From Arenibacter arenosicollis (GTDB taxonomy: Bacteria; Bacteroidota; Bacteroidia; Flavobacteriales; Flavobacteriaceae), in assembly GCF_014397245.1 (NCBI RefSeq), contig NZ_JACLHY010000030.1, positions 1 to 55,574 on the forward strand: a DNA stretch of 55,574 bases, in the 5' to 3' direction. Both the position numbers and the translations under genes were made by a program. Positions 36,491-45,573 of this stretch are shown here, one piece after another. Position 1 is the stretch's first letter; each line of letters opens with the position of its first letter. The notes below the pieces were generated by a model. It did no database searches. It saw only the letters and a list, made by a program, of their open reading frames with translations, and had not been told where the DNA came from.

Positions 36491-36556
36491 ATCAGCGTTA
36501 GTCAATAAACACCCTTGGGTGTCAATAAATTCAAGGGGTCTAAAATAAACTACAAA

Positions 36557-36979
36557 ATGAGTACAAAAATAAACATCAAGAATTTACCGGTAGGCTACCA
36601 ATCAGTAATAAGCAATGGAAAACACGCTATTATAGGGGACGAGCCAATCCCCTCCAAAGGTACGGATTTGGGGTTTTCCCCAGTGGAATTGGTTTTGGTG
36701 GGAATCTCAATGTGCAAAGTGGCCACAATTAGAAATGTTGCCAGAAGAAAAGGTTGGGAAATAGGGGAGGTGGACGCACAATTGGAACAAACGGCAGTAC
36801 GCCAACCCAATGACAGCTTTATTACCAAAGTGGAATCCAACATTCAAATCCAAGGTAATCTCACCGAGGAGCAACAACAGCTATTGATCAAGGAGGCCGA
36901 CAATTGTTATGTTACCCGACTGGTCAGGGGAGAATGGGAATTTCAGGAATCGGCACAACCGCAGCATGTGGAAGCATAG
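36557..36979 (+). CDS. OsmC/Ohr-family protein
   Basis: 140 residues from ATG 36557; an in-frame start 42 bases earlier has no family support. OsmC-type thiol peroxidase acting on organic hydroperoxides. The two reactive cysteines are Cys53 (SMCKVATIRN) and Cys117 (DNCYVTRLVRGEW). The sequence GFSPVELVLVGISMC is the usual helix before the first Cys. Probably co-transcribed with the AhpD-like gene; a terminator follows. Confidence 0.9.
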   Translation: MSTKINIKNLPVGYQSVISNGKHAIIGDEPIPSKGTDLGFSPVELVLVGISMCKVATIRNVARRKGWEIGEVDAQLEQTAVRQPNDSFITKVESNIQIQGNLTEEQQQLLIKEADNCYVTRLVRGEWEFQESAQPQHVEA

Positions 36980-37007
36980 ATTAATATTTCAATACATATT
37001 CAATTAA

Positions 37008-37042
37008 AGTAGCCCCGGTATTTCATCGGGGTTACTTTTTTG
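37008..37042 (+). terminator. Intrinsic terminator after OsmC
   Basis: AGTAGCCCCG (37008-37017) pairs with CGGGGTTACT (37027-37036) with one G-T wobble, followed by six T. Confidence 0.85.
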
Positions 37043-37151
37043 TATATCCATACAATACTTTGCAATGTTAAGGGTCGTATATCGAGGATTTAAAAAGAAT
37101 CAATGAAAATGGGCAAATTATTTGGTAGAACAGCAGTACTGTTTAACTTAG

Positions 37152-38279
37152 ATGCCAAATAACATGCAATTTACTATGAAAAGATTCAAAGCACTCGACG
37201 TGTTCCGCGGATTGACGATTTGTCTAATGATCATAGTTAATTCTACAGGAGATTGGGACCTTACCTTCGCTCCGCTACTTCATGCCAATTGGCATGGGTT
37301 TACTCCGACCGACTTGGTCTTTCCTTCTTTTCTTTTTGCGGTTGGAAATGCTTTTGCATTCGTTAAGACCAGATGGGCCGATAAACCCCTGTCCGAAGTT
37401 TTTCAGAAAATAATTAAAAGGACTTTGATTATCTTTTTACTCGGGTATATAATGTACTGGTTTCCGTTTGTATCATGGACAGAATCTGGAGACCTTGCCT
37501 TTGTTTCTTTTAGTGAAACGAGGATATTGGGGGTGTTACAGCGAATAGCGATTTGTTATTTTATTGGTGCAACCATGATTTATTTTCTTAGTAACCGCCA
37601 GCTAATTATAGCTTCTGCACTCATCCTACTTGGGTATTGGGGGCTGTTAAGTGGCTTTGGTGACTATACCTTGGAGGGCAATCTAGTAAGAACAATTGAC
37701 AGGCTACTTCTTGGAGATGGTCATTTATATGGCGGTGATGGAATTCCGTTCGACCCTGAAGGTTTACTGAGTACATTACCAGCGATTTGCAATGTTATTG
37801 CGGGATATCTTATAGGGCAATTTGTTATTCAAGGGGGAATCAATTATGAAAAGTTAGCTAAAATGTTGATGTTAGGAGCCGGCTTATTGGCTGTCGCTTA
37901 TTTCTGGAATTTAAGTTTCCCTGTAAATAAGAAATTATGGACGAGTTCATTTGTAATTCTAACCATTGGCCTTGATATAATTGTGTTAGCCATACTTATC
38001 TACTCTATAGATTTTATTAAAAAACCTGTAAACTATAAGTTTTTCGAGGTTTTTGGAAAAAATTCACTGTTCATATATTTATTGTCGGAATACCTGGCCA
38101 TTACTTTACTTTTTCTTCGTGTTGATGAAAATCAAAGTTTGTACAGTTATATCTATGAAAAAGGCTTCAGCTGGATAGGACCTTATTATGGGTCATTGGC
38201 CTTTGCCCTTATTTTTATGCTATTTTGTTGGCTTATTGGGTTTTGGTTGGATAAAAAGAGGATTTATATTAAAGTATAA
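37152..38279 (+). CDS. HGSNAT/YeiB-like multi-pass acyltransferase-type membrane protein
   Basis: 375 residues; ATG 37152 is used, though ATG 37176 (MKRFKALDV) would also start right before the family motif. The opening FKALDVFRGLTICLMIIVN with WHGFTPTDLVFPSFLFAVGN is the signature of heparan-alpha-glucosaminide N-acetyltransferase-like (DUF5009/DUF1624-type) proteins. About ten membrane helices follow. Members move acetyl groups across membranes onto sugars; in Bacteroidota they often sit near glycan genes. No such neighbour is close here, so the substrate is open. Confidence 0.85.
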   Translation: MPNNMQFTMKRFKALDVFRGLTICLMIIVNSTGDWDLTFAPLLHANWHGFTPTDLVFPSFLFAVGNAFAFVKTRWADKPLSEVFQKIIKRTLIIFLLGYIMYWFPFVSWTESGDLAFVSFSETRILGVLQRIAICYFIGATMIYFLSNRQLIIASALILLGYWGLLSGFGDYTLEGNLVRTIDRLLLGDGHLYGGDGIPFDPEGLLSTLPAICNVIAGYLIGQFVIQGGINYEKLAKMLMLGAGLLAVAYFWNLSFPVNKKLWTSSFVILTIGLDIIVLAILIYSIDFIKKPVNYKFFEVFGKNSLFIYLLSEYLAITLLFLRVDENQSLYSYIYEKGFSWIGPYYGSLAFALIFMLFCWLIGFWLDKKRIYIKV

Positions 38280-38365
38280 TAGCACTAAACTATTTTTAGT
38301 TAGGCTAAACAACCTTCCATTATTTCAACTATCTACCAAACAATTCTTATAAGGATTTAGTAATA

Positions 38366-38731
38366 TTATATTTTAATTATATCGGTAGGAGTTTCTATTA
38401 AAATGGTCGTTTTGCCACGTAGTGCTATGGGTTGCTTCATAATCTCAGGGTTCTGTCTTATCATTTTGATCCAGTCGTCGGTAGAAAATTCATGATGGTC
38501 AAAATGTGACTTATAAGTTGGGTGTTCCTGATTTACCAAGTCCTTTACCTCAATATTCAATTTGTCTGCCAACTCCACTATCTGGGTGCCTGTAAGGGTT
38601 ACTTTTAAGATGTCTATTTCATGTATTGGTAGGCCCTCAGCCTTGGCATAGGCCAGGGTTTGCTTGGCCCTTGTAGATTTGGAACTGTAAAATAAGGTAA
38701 TCTGTCTTTCCGATGTAGCTATTTCTCCCAT
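38366..38731 (-). CDS. ArsC/Spx-family protein lacking all cysteines
   Basis: 121 residues. The thioredoxin-like ArsC fold is recognisable: ITLFYSSKSTRAKQTLAYAKAEG at the start (quoted as ITLFYSSKSTRAKQ), VTLTGTQIVELADKLN and PIALRGKTTILIETP at the end. In active arsenate reductases the loop after the first strand carries Cys (CxxS/CSKSRQ); here it reads SSKSTRAK and the whole protein has no Cys, so thiol chemistry is impossible. It may be a regulatory or binding protein. A 71-residue protein gene lies 21 bases upstream in the same operon. Confidence 0.8.
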   Translation of the reverse strand: MGEIATSERQITLFYSSKSTRAKQTLAYAKAEGLPIHEIDILKVTLTGTQIVELADKLNIEVKDLVNQEHPTYKSHFDHHEFSTDDWIKMIRQNPEIMKQPIALRGKTTILIETPTDIIKI

Positions 38732-38752
38732 ATTCTTTTTTTTAGAACTGCA

Positions 38753-38968
38753 TTACCCATTTTTTTTATGGGTCTCCAAATGATGTTTTAGTAATTGCTT
38801 TAAACTCTCCAAATAATCCTGCAAAGCTTCCTTATCTACATGAGGATGATTTTTTGCAGGAATGGTCATAGGGTTTTCATCCAGAGAACGATATAATTCG
38901 GGGTAATTGGTCTCGATATTGGAGGTGAGCTGTGTAATTTGGCCTAATACTTTTCTTATATCATTCAT
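38753..38968 (-). CDS. Small hypothetical protein, partner of ArsC-like gene
   Basis: 71 residues, largely helical, with an acidic-basic mix, PMTIPAKNHPHVDKEALQDY in the middle and a His/Lys-rich tail. No signal peptide or Cys. I do not recognise a named family. It lies 21 bases upstream of the ArsC-like gene on the same strand and is very likely co-transcribed with it. Confidence 0.7.
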   Translation of the reverse strand: MNDIRKVLGQITQLTSNIETNYPELYRSLDENPMTIPAKNHPHVDKEALQDYLESLKQLLKHHLETHKKNG

Positions 38969-39362
38969 TTTACAATAGTATTGATTACATACTATAAAGA
39001 TAAAGAAGTTTTTAATCTAAAACTCTGATGATGGTCATATAAATGCTATCTACAGTCTAATAATCCTTCCCGAGCTGGTCGAATTTTATTTCTTCATGAC
39101 AATAGAAATGAATAATGGACTTACTATTGCTTATTTATAATTTCAAATTTTCTTCCCAAGAGTTTATATAGGGTTTATGAAAATTCATATCGGGTTATTT
39201 TTTGGTGAAACCCTATATTAGGGTCATTTCAATTATATTTATGTAGTACAAACCTTTAAATGTGCATGGATACCCATTATTTTTACTATAATGCTAAAGA
39301 TCTAGACAACTACCTTTGAAGTACAATGTAGAGCGATTTCAAAATAATTTAAAAGAATAATA
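38969..39362. promoter_or_regulatory. Regulatory region upstream of the oxidoreductase/RidA operon
   Basis: The 394-base gap holds a perfect 11-base inverted repeat, ATATAGGGTTT (39166-39176) and AAACCCTATAT (39208-39218), with an inner imperfect palindrome ATGAAAATTCAT (39177-39188). A -7 box TACCTTTG is at 39311-39318, 45 bases before the ATG at 39363. The repeat lies about 100 bases upstream of the promoter and may bind a regulator. Confidence 0.55.
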
Positions 39363-40376
39363 ATGAAAGCAATAGGATTTAAACAATCACTACCCATTTC
39401 TGAAAAAGATAGTTTTATAGCGTTCGAAACGGAAATACCATCGCCCACTGGATATGATCTATTGGTTAAAATAGAAGCAATTTCAGTAAACCCGGTAGAT
39501 TATAAAATTAGGCAAAATGCAGCAAAGGATACGGTATTGGACACCCCTAAAATTATAGGGTGGGATGCTGTGGGAATCGTGGAGGCTGTAGGCGACACCA
39601 CTTCAAAATTTCGTGTTGGAGATCAGGTATACTATGCCGGGGACATTACCAGGAGTGGCAGCAATGCAGAATATCAATTGATAGACGAGCGTATTGTTGG
39701 TTACAAACCTAAAAACCTAAGTATAGCGGAGGCGGCTGCAATGCCTCTGACTAGCCTAACAGCCTATGAGGCCTTGTTTGATCGTATTAGAATAGACGCG
39801 GAGAAGGACAAGGGAAAATCTGCCTTGATCTTGGCAGGAGCTGGTGGGGTAGGCTCTATCGCCATACAATTGGCCAAGAAGTTGGCCGACCTTACTGTAA
39901 TTGCTACGGCTTCCCGTGAAGACTCCATTAAATGGTGTACGGATTTAGGGGCGGATTTTGTAGTAAATCATCATAACCTAAAAGCGGAATTGGAAAAAAT
40001 AGGGTATAGCCAAGTAGATTATATTTTGGATTTTGTGGATTTGGAAGGGTATTGGGAAATGGCTACAGATATTATTAAACCACAGGGACATATTGTTTCT
40101 ATTACGGGCAGTAGTAAACCTTTGAATCTGAATTTGTTAAAAAATAAGAGCGTTACCTTTTCGTGGGAGTTAATGTACACTCGTTCCATGTTTACAACGG
40201 AGGACATAGAGAGGCAGCACGATATATTAAATCATGTAGCCCATTTGTTGGACGAGGGAATTTTAAAATCCACCTTGAACACTACATTATATGGATTTAC
40301 GGTAGAAAACCTTAAGTACGCGCATGAAATGCAAGAATCCGGAAAATCTATAGGTAAAACGGTAATCCTTTATTAG
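39363..40376 (+). CDS. Zinc-free alcohol dehydrogenase/quinone oxidoreductase-like protein
   Basis: 337 residues. MDR-superfamily NADPH-dependent oxidoreductase of the ZADH1/quinone-reductase-like type. GroES-like half: SVNPVDYKIRQNA and GWDAVGIVEAVGD. Rossmann half: GAGGVGSIAIQLAKKL. No structural or catalytic zinc cysteines. The ending HEMQESGKSIGKTVI is typical. The RidA-like gene follows after 18 bases, so they form an operon; a joint role in detoxifying reactive carbonyls or enamines is possible but inferred. Confidence 0.93.
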   Translation: MKAIGFKQSLPISEKDSFIAFETEIPSPTGYDLLVKIEAISVNPVDYKIRQNAAKDTVLDTPKIIGWDAVGIVEAVGDTTSKFRVGDQVYYAGDITRSGSNAEYQLIDERIVGYKPKNLSIAEAAAMPLTSLTAYEALFDRIRIDAEKDKGKSALILAGAGGVGSIAIQLAKKLADLTVIATASREDSIKWCTDLGADFVVNHHNLKAELEKIGYSQVDYILDFVDLEGYWEMATDIIKPQGHIVSITGSSKPLNLNLLKNKSVTFSWELMYTRSMFTTEDIERQHDILNHVAHLLDEGILKSTLNTTLYGFTVENLKYAHEMQESGKSIGKTVILY

Positions 40377-40394
40377 TTAAAAAATTTCAAGCAA

Positions 40395-40865
40395 ATGACC
40401 ATTGATGAAAAATTAGATAGTTTAGGCATTGTAGTCCCTAAAATAGCCCCAAGGGGGGTAGGGAATTATGTTTCTTGGACAATTAGTAATAATACCCTCT
40501 ACACCTCTGGTCAATTACCTTGGAAGGACGGAGAATTTGGTGTTTTGGCATATACCGGTAGGGTAGGGAGCGACCTGGATATTAAACAGGGTTATGATTG
40601 TGCCCGTATTTGTGCCATCAATGCCATTGCCCAATTAAAAGACGCGGTTAAAGACCTGGAACGCGTTAAAAAAATTATTCGATTGGATTGCCATATTCAG
40701 GCTGCTGAAGGGTTTAAGGACCACTCTGATGTTTTGGACGGTGCTTCGGACGTAATGAACCAAGTGTTTGGCGAAAGGGGAATCCACACCCGATCGGCAA
40801 TAGGCATTTATCAATCGCCATTGGATGTGCCGGTAATAGTCTATTTAATTGCCGAGATAGATTAA
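40395..40865 (+). CDS. RidA/YjgF-family protein
   Basis: 156 residues, in the long branch of the family that resembles TdcF/Rid-like proteins starting IDEKLDSLGIVVPKIAPRGVGNYVSW. Core strands: TLYTSGQLPWKDGE and AYTGRVGSD; the active-site region near the end is GIHTRSAIGIYQSPLDVPVIV, with Arg before SAIG as in deaminases of this family. RidA removes reactive enamine/imine intermediates made by PLP enzymes. Co-transcribed with the upstream oxidoreductase. Confidence 0.9.
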   Translation: MTIDEKLDSLGIVVPKIAPRGVGNYVSWTISNNTLYTSGQLPWKDGEFGVLAYTGRVGSDLDIKQGYDCARICAINAIAQLKDAVKDLERVKKIIRLDCHIQAAEGFKDHSDVLDGASDVMNQVFGERGIHTRSAIGIYQSPLDVPVIVYLIAEID

Positions 40866-40932
40866 GTGAAGTTTTGGAATAAAACTCAACTTTAGTTTTA
40901 AATTATTAGCTGCAATGCAATGGTATAATACA

Positions 40933-42039
40933 TTATAAATCAACCTTTTGACCTGTTTTTGTTGCTTTGTAAATGGCGTCGATAATCTTCAAATCCCTAA
41001 GACCTTCCTCCCCGTCAACGGGAACAATAGGTTGTACACCTTCAAAAATAAGTTGGGCCATACCATCCATCTGAAGGGTCTGGTGTGTTATATGTGGTTG
41101 GGTTAATTCGCCCTTATGTGTTCTGCCCTTAATAGGGCCATAGCCTGTGGAGGGTTGCATTTCTGCAAACCCTTTTTCTCCATTTAGGAAAAAGCGGTCC
41201 AAATGGCTCATGGCATAGGTAGATAGGCATGAGGCCGTTGCACCACTGGGAAACCCCATCTGAAATTGTATGGTTTCATCCACACCTTCCTTAAATTTTA
41301 CTGGATCTGTTTTGGTTTCTTGGGCCGTAACCCAAATTGGTTCCTCACCTAGCATATACCGGGCTCCGTTAATGGAGTAAATGCCAATATCCATCATAGC
41401 ACCGCCACCGGCTAGTTTTTTATTCAATCGCCATTGTGTGGGGTCGCCAATGGTAAATCCGGATAGTCCTTGAAAGAATTTGAGCTTTCCAAATTCTCCG
41501 GCCTTTCGCATCCGTATTACTTCTACCGTCTTGGGCTCATAATGCATACGATAACCTACCAATAATTTCACCTTTGCGGCTTTACAGGCATCAACCATCT
41601 CTTGACCTTCTTTGGCATTGATGCCCATCGGTTTTTCACAAATTACATGCTTTCCCGCCTTGGCTACCCTAATTACTTGGTCTTTATGCAATCCGTTTGG
41701 AGTAATAACATAAACTGCATCTATATCCGGGTTGTTTTTAATTTGATCAAAAGTGTCGTAGTTGTAACAATTCTTTTCGGGTATGTCATACTTGGCACGC
41801 CAGTCGACCACTTTTGAGGGAGTACCACTTATAAGTCCCACCAGCTTTGCCCTCTGGCAAGATTCCATGGCTTTGGCAACCCGAGTACCATAACTTCCAA
41901 GTCCCATTATGGCGACCCTTAAAATGGGCCCCTCATAAGGCTTGCTGGAAGCTGCAAACAATTGTGCTGGACTATATAAAATTGGTAAACTGATTGCGGA
42001 AACGGTTAATTTTCCCAAGAAATCTCTTCTAGAACCCAT
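40933..42039 (-). CDS. Gfo/Idh/MocA-family oxidoreductase, Tat-exported
   Basis: 368 residues. The N-terminus carries a twin-arginine signal, SRRDFLGKLTVSAISLPIL, so the folded, cofactor-loaded enzyme is sent to the periplasm. The NAD(P)-binding motif is VAIMGLGSYGTRVAKAME and the catalytic-lysine motif VICEKPMGINAKEG. GFO C-domain strands end with EGLRDLKIIDAIYKATKTG. Family members oxidise sugars, inositols or their keto forms, often with the cofactor bound tightly when exported. It is divergent from the MFS gene. Confidence 0.93.
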   Translation of the reverse strand: MGSRRDFLGKLTVSAISLPILYSPAQLFAASSKPYEGPILRVAIMGLGSYGTRVAKAMESCQRAKLVGLISGTPSKVVDWRAKYDIPEKNCYNYDTFDQIKNNPDIDAVYVITPNGLHKDQVIRVAKAGKHVICEKPMGINAKEGQEMVDACKAAKVKLLVGYRMHYEPKTVEVIRMRKAGEFGKLKFFQGLSGFTIGDPTQWRLNKKLAGGGAMMDIGIYSINGARYMLGEEPIWVTAQETKTDPVKFKEGVDETIQFQMGFPSGATASCLSTYAMSHLDRFFLNGEKGFAEMQPSTGYGPIKGRTHKGELTQPHITHQTLQMDGMAQLIFEGVQPIVPVDGEEGLRDLKIIDAIYKATKTGQKVDL

Positions 42040-42288
42040 ATTGATTGTATTTGTGTGTCCTAAAAATAGCTAAAATGAAGTTATACCGCCAATAGATAAA
42101 GAAATGTTTTGTCATAAATAATTTGCTTTTTGATATCTGGCCTCAATAACAACGAAAAATTAGTTGGACAACTGGTCAATAAGAGCCTTAAACGATTTCC
42201 GAGTTGGCTTGTATCACTGTTCACTTCGTCTAATAAGGACTTATTAGCGTCTTTTGAAACCTTAAGAAAGGAGATCGTGATAAAAACT

Positions 42289-42296
42289 TACCTTTG
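42289..42296 (+). promoter_or_regulatory. -7 promoter box of the MFS gene
   Basis: TACCTTTG matches TAnnTTTG and lies 16 bases before ATG 42313. It shows the longer frame from 42130 would be upstream of the transcript, so the start at 42313 is chosen. Confidence 0.6.
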
Positions 42297-42312
42297 CAGA
42301 TTTTTTAGGCAC

Positions 42313-43614
42313 ATGCAAAATCAAAATAGAATAACCCTAATAAAGCCTCAGGAGTTTCCTTTTTTCTATGGTTATATAGTACTTTTTATTGGCAGTTTAG
42401 GCATTTTAGCGAGTATACCGGGGCAGACCATAGGGGTTTCGGTTTTCACGGATCCAGTAAAGGATGCATTGGGGTTAACAAGAAATGAGTTTAGTAATGC
42501 CTATATGATCGGTACTTTGTTGAGCTCTGCCTTGGTGGCGAGGGCTGGTATTTGGTTCGATGCCTATGGTGCAAGATATGTGGCCTTCTTTGCCACCCTG
42601 CTCTTGGGCGTGTCTTTATTAATATTTTCTGTATCCGTCGAAATTAGTGAGGCCATAAAGTCGCTTTTCAATTTTGATTCTTGGTTGATTCCATTCTTAT
42701 TGATTACCCTTTTGTTTTTTTTAATAAGATTTAGTGGTCAGGGGGTATTAACCATGGCCTCTAGGAATATGATTATGATGTGGTTTAAGAAAAATAGGGG
42801 CAAAATTAATTCCATAAGCAGTATTACCGTGTCATTGGGTTTTTCCAGTGCACCTATATTGCTAAATAGCCTTATTGACGACTATGGTTGGGCAAGCAGT
42901 TGGCAAATAATGGCCATGTGTCTTTTTATTTTTGGTATCTGTATTTTACAATTATATAGAAATAGGCCGGAAGATTTCAATTTGCTTCCGGATGGCTATG
43001 ATAAGAAGGAAGTGGACCAAGAAGCTGAGGAAATGGAGACCGACTTTACCTTAAAAGAAGCTAAAAAAACTCGGGCCTTTTGGATGTTTGGACTGGTATT
43101 GGCCTTTAATAGTTTTTATGTAACGGGATTTACATTTCATATAGTTTCCATTTTTGGCAGTCAGGATTACACAAAGGCAGAGGCCATCGCTATTTTTTTG
43201 CCTATGTCTATAATAGCAATTTCTGTATCAACCCTATGTAATATTTTAAGTGATTATATCCAGCATAAATTCTATCTATTCATTATGTTGGCAGGTGGGG
43301 TAGTGGCCTCATTGGGATTATTGTTTCTCGCCAATCCCATTGGGGTTTATTTATTGGTCGGGGGGCTAGGTACCATGGGTGGTTTATTTGCCGTAATCAA
43401 TGCAGTTACATGGCCTAGTTTTTTCGGCAGAAAGTATTTGGGTTCCATTACAGGAAAAGTGATGAGCTTATTAGTTATAGCCAGCGCCATTGCGCCCAGC
43501 TTATTTAGTTATTGCTTTACAGCCTTGGGGTCTTATAGGTATATAAGCTATATCACCTTGGTCTTTTTACTGTTTTTAATTGTTGGGTCCATTAAGGTTA
43601 AGAATCCTCAATAG
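42313..43614 (+). CDS. MFS transporter, OFA-like
   Basis: 433 residues from ATG 42313, chosen from the promoter box and because helix 1 (FFYGYIVLFIGSLGILASIPG) begins about 18 residues later. About twelve membrane helices with a central cytoplasmic loop rich in Glu/Asp (GYDKKEVDQEAEEMETD). The first half resembles oxalate/formate-antiporter-like MFS proteins (GQTIGVSVFTDPVKDALGL, ASRNMIMMWFKKNRGK). Substrate probably a small organic anion, not certain. It stands divergent from the Gfo/Idh gene. Confidence 0.88.
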   Translation: MQNQNRITLIKPQEFPFFYGYIVLFIGSLGILASIPGQTIGVSVFTDPVKDALGLTRNEFSNAYMIGTLLSSALVARAGIWFDAYGARYVAFFATLLLGVSLLIFSVSVEISEAIKSLFNFDSWLIPFLLITLLFFLIRFSGQGVLTMASRNMIMMWFKKNRGKINSISSITVSLGFSSAPILLNSLIDDYGWASSWQIMAMCLFIFGICILQLYRNRPEDFNLLPDGYDKKEVDQEAEEMETDFTLKEAKKTRAFWMFGLVLAFNSFYVTGFTFHIVSIFGSQDYTKAEAIAIFLPMSIIAISVSTLCNILSDYIQHKFYLFIMLAGGVVASLGLLFLANPIGVYLLVGGLGTMGGLFAVINAVTWPSFFGRKYLGSITGKVMSLLVIASAIAPSLFSYCFTALGSYRYISYITLVFLLFLIVGSIKVKNPQ

Positions 43615-43633
43615 AATGTCTAATAAATACACA

Positions 43634-43660
43634 AATACTTAATGTAAAGCTTTAAGTATT
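43634..43660 (+). terminator. Weak hairpin after the MFS gene
   Basis: AATACTT (43634-43640) pairs with AAGTATT (43654-43660). No strong T run follows, so termination is uncertain. Confidence 0.35.
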
Positions 43661-43730
43661 AGGGCTAAAATAAGTGTCGGCATGTATTTTTAAAGTTAAT
43701 TTGAAGGCATTTAAATAATAAGAGAATATT

Positions 43731-43772
43731 TTTATCAGTTTGATAAATATCTCAAGGAAAAATTTAAATTTG
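43731..43772 (+). promoter_or_regulatory. Promoter with operator-like palindrome
   Basis: TTTATCA-GTT-TGATAAA at 43731-43747 is a perfect 7-base inverted repeat. It overlaps the TTG at 43740-43742, which is 22 bases before the -7 box TAAATTTG (43765-43772). A third half-site, CTGATAA, is at 43776-43782. The layout fits repressor control of the lipoprotein gene downstream. Confidence 0.6.
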
Positions 43773-43823
43773 ATGCTGATAAACCACAAATATTCACCAC
43801 CAATTTAAACTTTATAACTAAGT

Positions 43824-45488
43824 ATGAATCTTATGAAAGGTAATCTTGGTACTATATTTTACTTCTTCTTGTTTATTGTGATTATTTCCGGCTGTAGCTC
43901 TGACAGTACCGAGAGTATTGAAGTTGAATCTGCAATTTTACTTTCCCCTAGATCACTGACGCTTTCGGAAAACGGCAATAGTACTTTAACTTTATCCCTA
44001 GTCCCATCTAGGGAAACGGCCTGGGAAATTATATCCAAACCGGATTGGGTTTCTATCAATTCGCTATCTGGTACTTTTAAGGGAGAAGCCATAGTACTGG
44101 ATGTATACCCTATTACTGAAGGATTGAATTCTGGTGAATATGATGGAATTATTAAATTAAAGTCCAATGGTCTTGAGGCAGAAGCAAATGTAACCTTACG
44201 TATTGGAGAAAAGGCCTCCATGAGCTTGTCTGAGAGTAGCCTGAGTTTTGGATATTTCGAAGACGAAAAGAGCTTTTATGTGAAAAATGAAGGTAATGTC
44301 GTGTTAGATTGGAGTGCCTCCTTAGCTGAATCCTATATTTCTATTATCCCTCAAAATTCTAATTTAACGCCGGGAGATTCCGTTTTGGTCAATGCTGTGC
44401 TAGACAGAAGTTCCTTGCCCACCGCCATTCATGAGCTAGATTTATCCATAAGCAACAATAAGGATCAAATCATTAAAATACCAGTTGCCTATAAAAATTA
44501 TAAGGAAGAAAAATGGTTGATCAGTGGAGAAGTAGTGGATGCGGAGTTCGATAGAATAAATGACAAATTGATAGTGGTATCAACTGGGCCTAATGAAATC
44601 CGCAAGATCGGCCTTTCGAACCAGATTATGGAAACCCTGCAATTAAACATAACCCCTACCTGTCTTTCGGTAAGCCAGGATGGTAATTTTGCCGTAGTGG
44701 GTCACGATGCCCGAGTTTCCTACATTGATTTAAATACTATGAAATTGCTTAATATTTTTGATGTTGCCACAGATGTTTTCGACATTGTTTTGGCCCCAAA
44801 TAATTGGGCTTATGCTTTTCCTAGGTCGGGTCAGTGGCAAAGGATTCATTGCATAGATATGATGACTGGAACCGAAACCATCTCTACGGGCAATCAAATA
44901 CGTGAGGGCACCAAGGCCAAGTTGCACCCTTCGGGCAATTTTATTTACGGATCGGATAACAATGTTTCTCCCTCGGATGTAGAGAAATATGATATTAATG
45001 CTGGGACCGCCCATTATTTGTACGATTCACCCTATCACGGAGATTATTCTTTTGATGGTGATATTTGGATGTCTGATGCTGGTGATAAATTGTTTTCGAG
45101 AAGCAGAAATATATTTAAATTGTCTGAGGACCAAGCTACTGATATTCGTTATAATGGACAATTAATGGGAAATCAGAAAATAGCTACCTTGGATATCCAT
45201 ACAGTTGCAAATAAAATTTGCGCCGTAATGGAAACTGGTACAATTTATCAGGAAGTGCCGTCCAATATCATCAATATATTTGATGCGGAGTATCATGAAA
45301 TGATTGGGACTATTTTGTTACCAGGATATTTGGTTCCCGATGGCACCGGAGATGGCTCAATTTATGATTCGGAAGCGCATTTTGGCTTTTTCAATAATGC
45401 GGGTACTGCTTTTTATTCGGTGTTAAAAGCTCCGGAGGAGGCTAATTTGACAAGCAAGTGGAGTCTGGCCACTGTATTATTGGATTAA
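43824..45488 (+). CDS. BACON-like / beta-propeller lipoprotein
   Basis: 554 residues (an ATG nine bases later is equally good). Lipoprotein signal with lipobox ISGC at about residue 24. Next, two immunoglobulin-like beta domains of about 90-100 residues with BACON character (SKPDWVSINSLSGTFKGE; SLSFGYFEDEKSFYVKNEGN). From about residue 230 to the end, WD40/NHL-like propeller repeats (TCLSVSQDGNFAVVGHDARVSYIDL; KLHPSGNFIYGSDNN; quoted as short pieces of the repeats). Likely a surface or periplasmic binding protein for glycan or protein. No TonB or SusD partner nearby. Confidence 0.75.
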   Translation: MNLMKGNLGTIFYFFLFIVIISGCSSDSTESIEVESAILLSPRSLTLSENGNSTLTLSLVPSRETAWEIISKPDWVSINSLSGTFKGEAIVLDVYPITEGLNSGEYDGIIKLKSNGLEAEANVTLRIGEKASMSLSESSLSFGYFEDEKSFYVKNEGNVVLDWSASLAESYISIIPQNSNLTPGDSVLVNAVLDRSSLPTAIHELDLSISNNKDQIIKIPVAYKNYKEEKWLISGEVVDAEFDRINDKLIVVSTGPNEIRKIGLSNQIMETLQLNITPTCLSVSQDGNFAVVGHDARVSYIDLNTMKLLNIFDVATDVFDIVLAPNNWAYAFPRSGQWQRIHCIDMMTGTETISTGNQIREGTKAKLHPSGNFIYGSDNNVSPSDVEKYDINAGTAHYLYDSPYHGDYSFDGDIWMSDAGDKLFSRSRNIFKLSEDQATDIRYNGQLMGNQKIATLDIHTVANKICAVMETGTIYQEVPSNIINIFDAEYHEMIGTILLPGYLVPDGTGDGSIYDSEAHFGFFNNAGTAFYSVLKAPEEANLTSKWSLATVLLD

Positions 45489-45573
45489 TAAGGCAGCGCA
45501 TTTAACAACAATACCATTTGGTATTAACTTTGAAGTTTCGGCATGAAGAATGTGCAGGAATGAATATTGAAAG

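Noticed and set aside
42130..42312. N-terminal extension of 61 codons for the MFS gene
   Set aside because: The extension lies upstream of the -7 box at 42289 and matches no MFS N-terminus.
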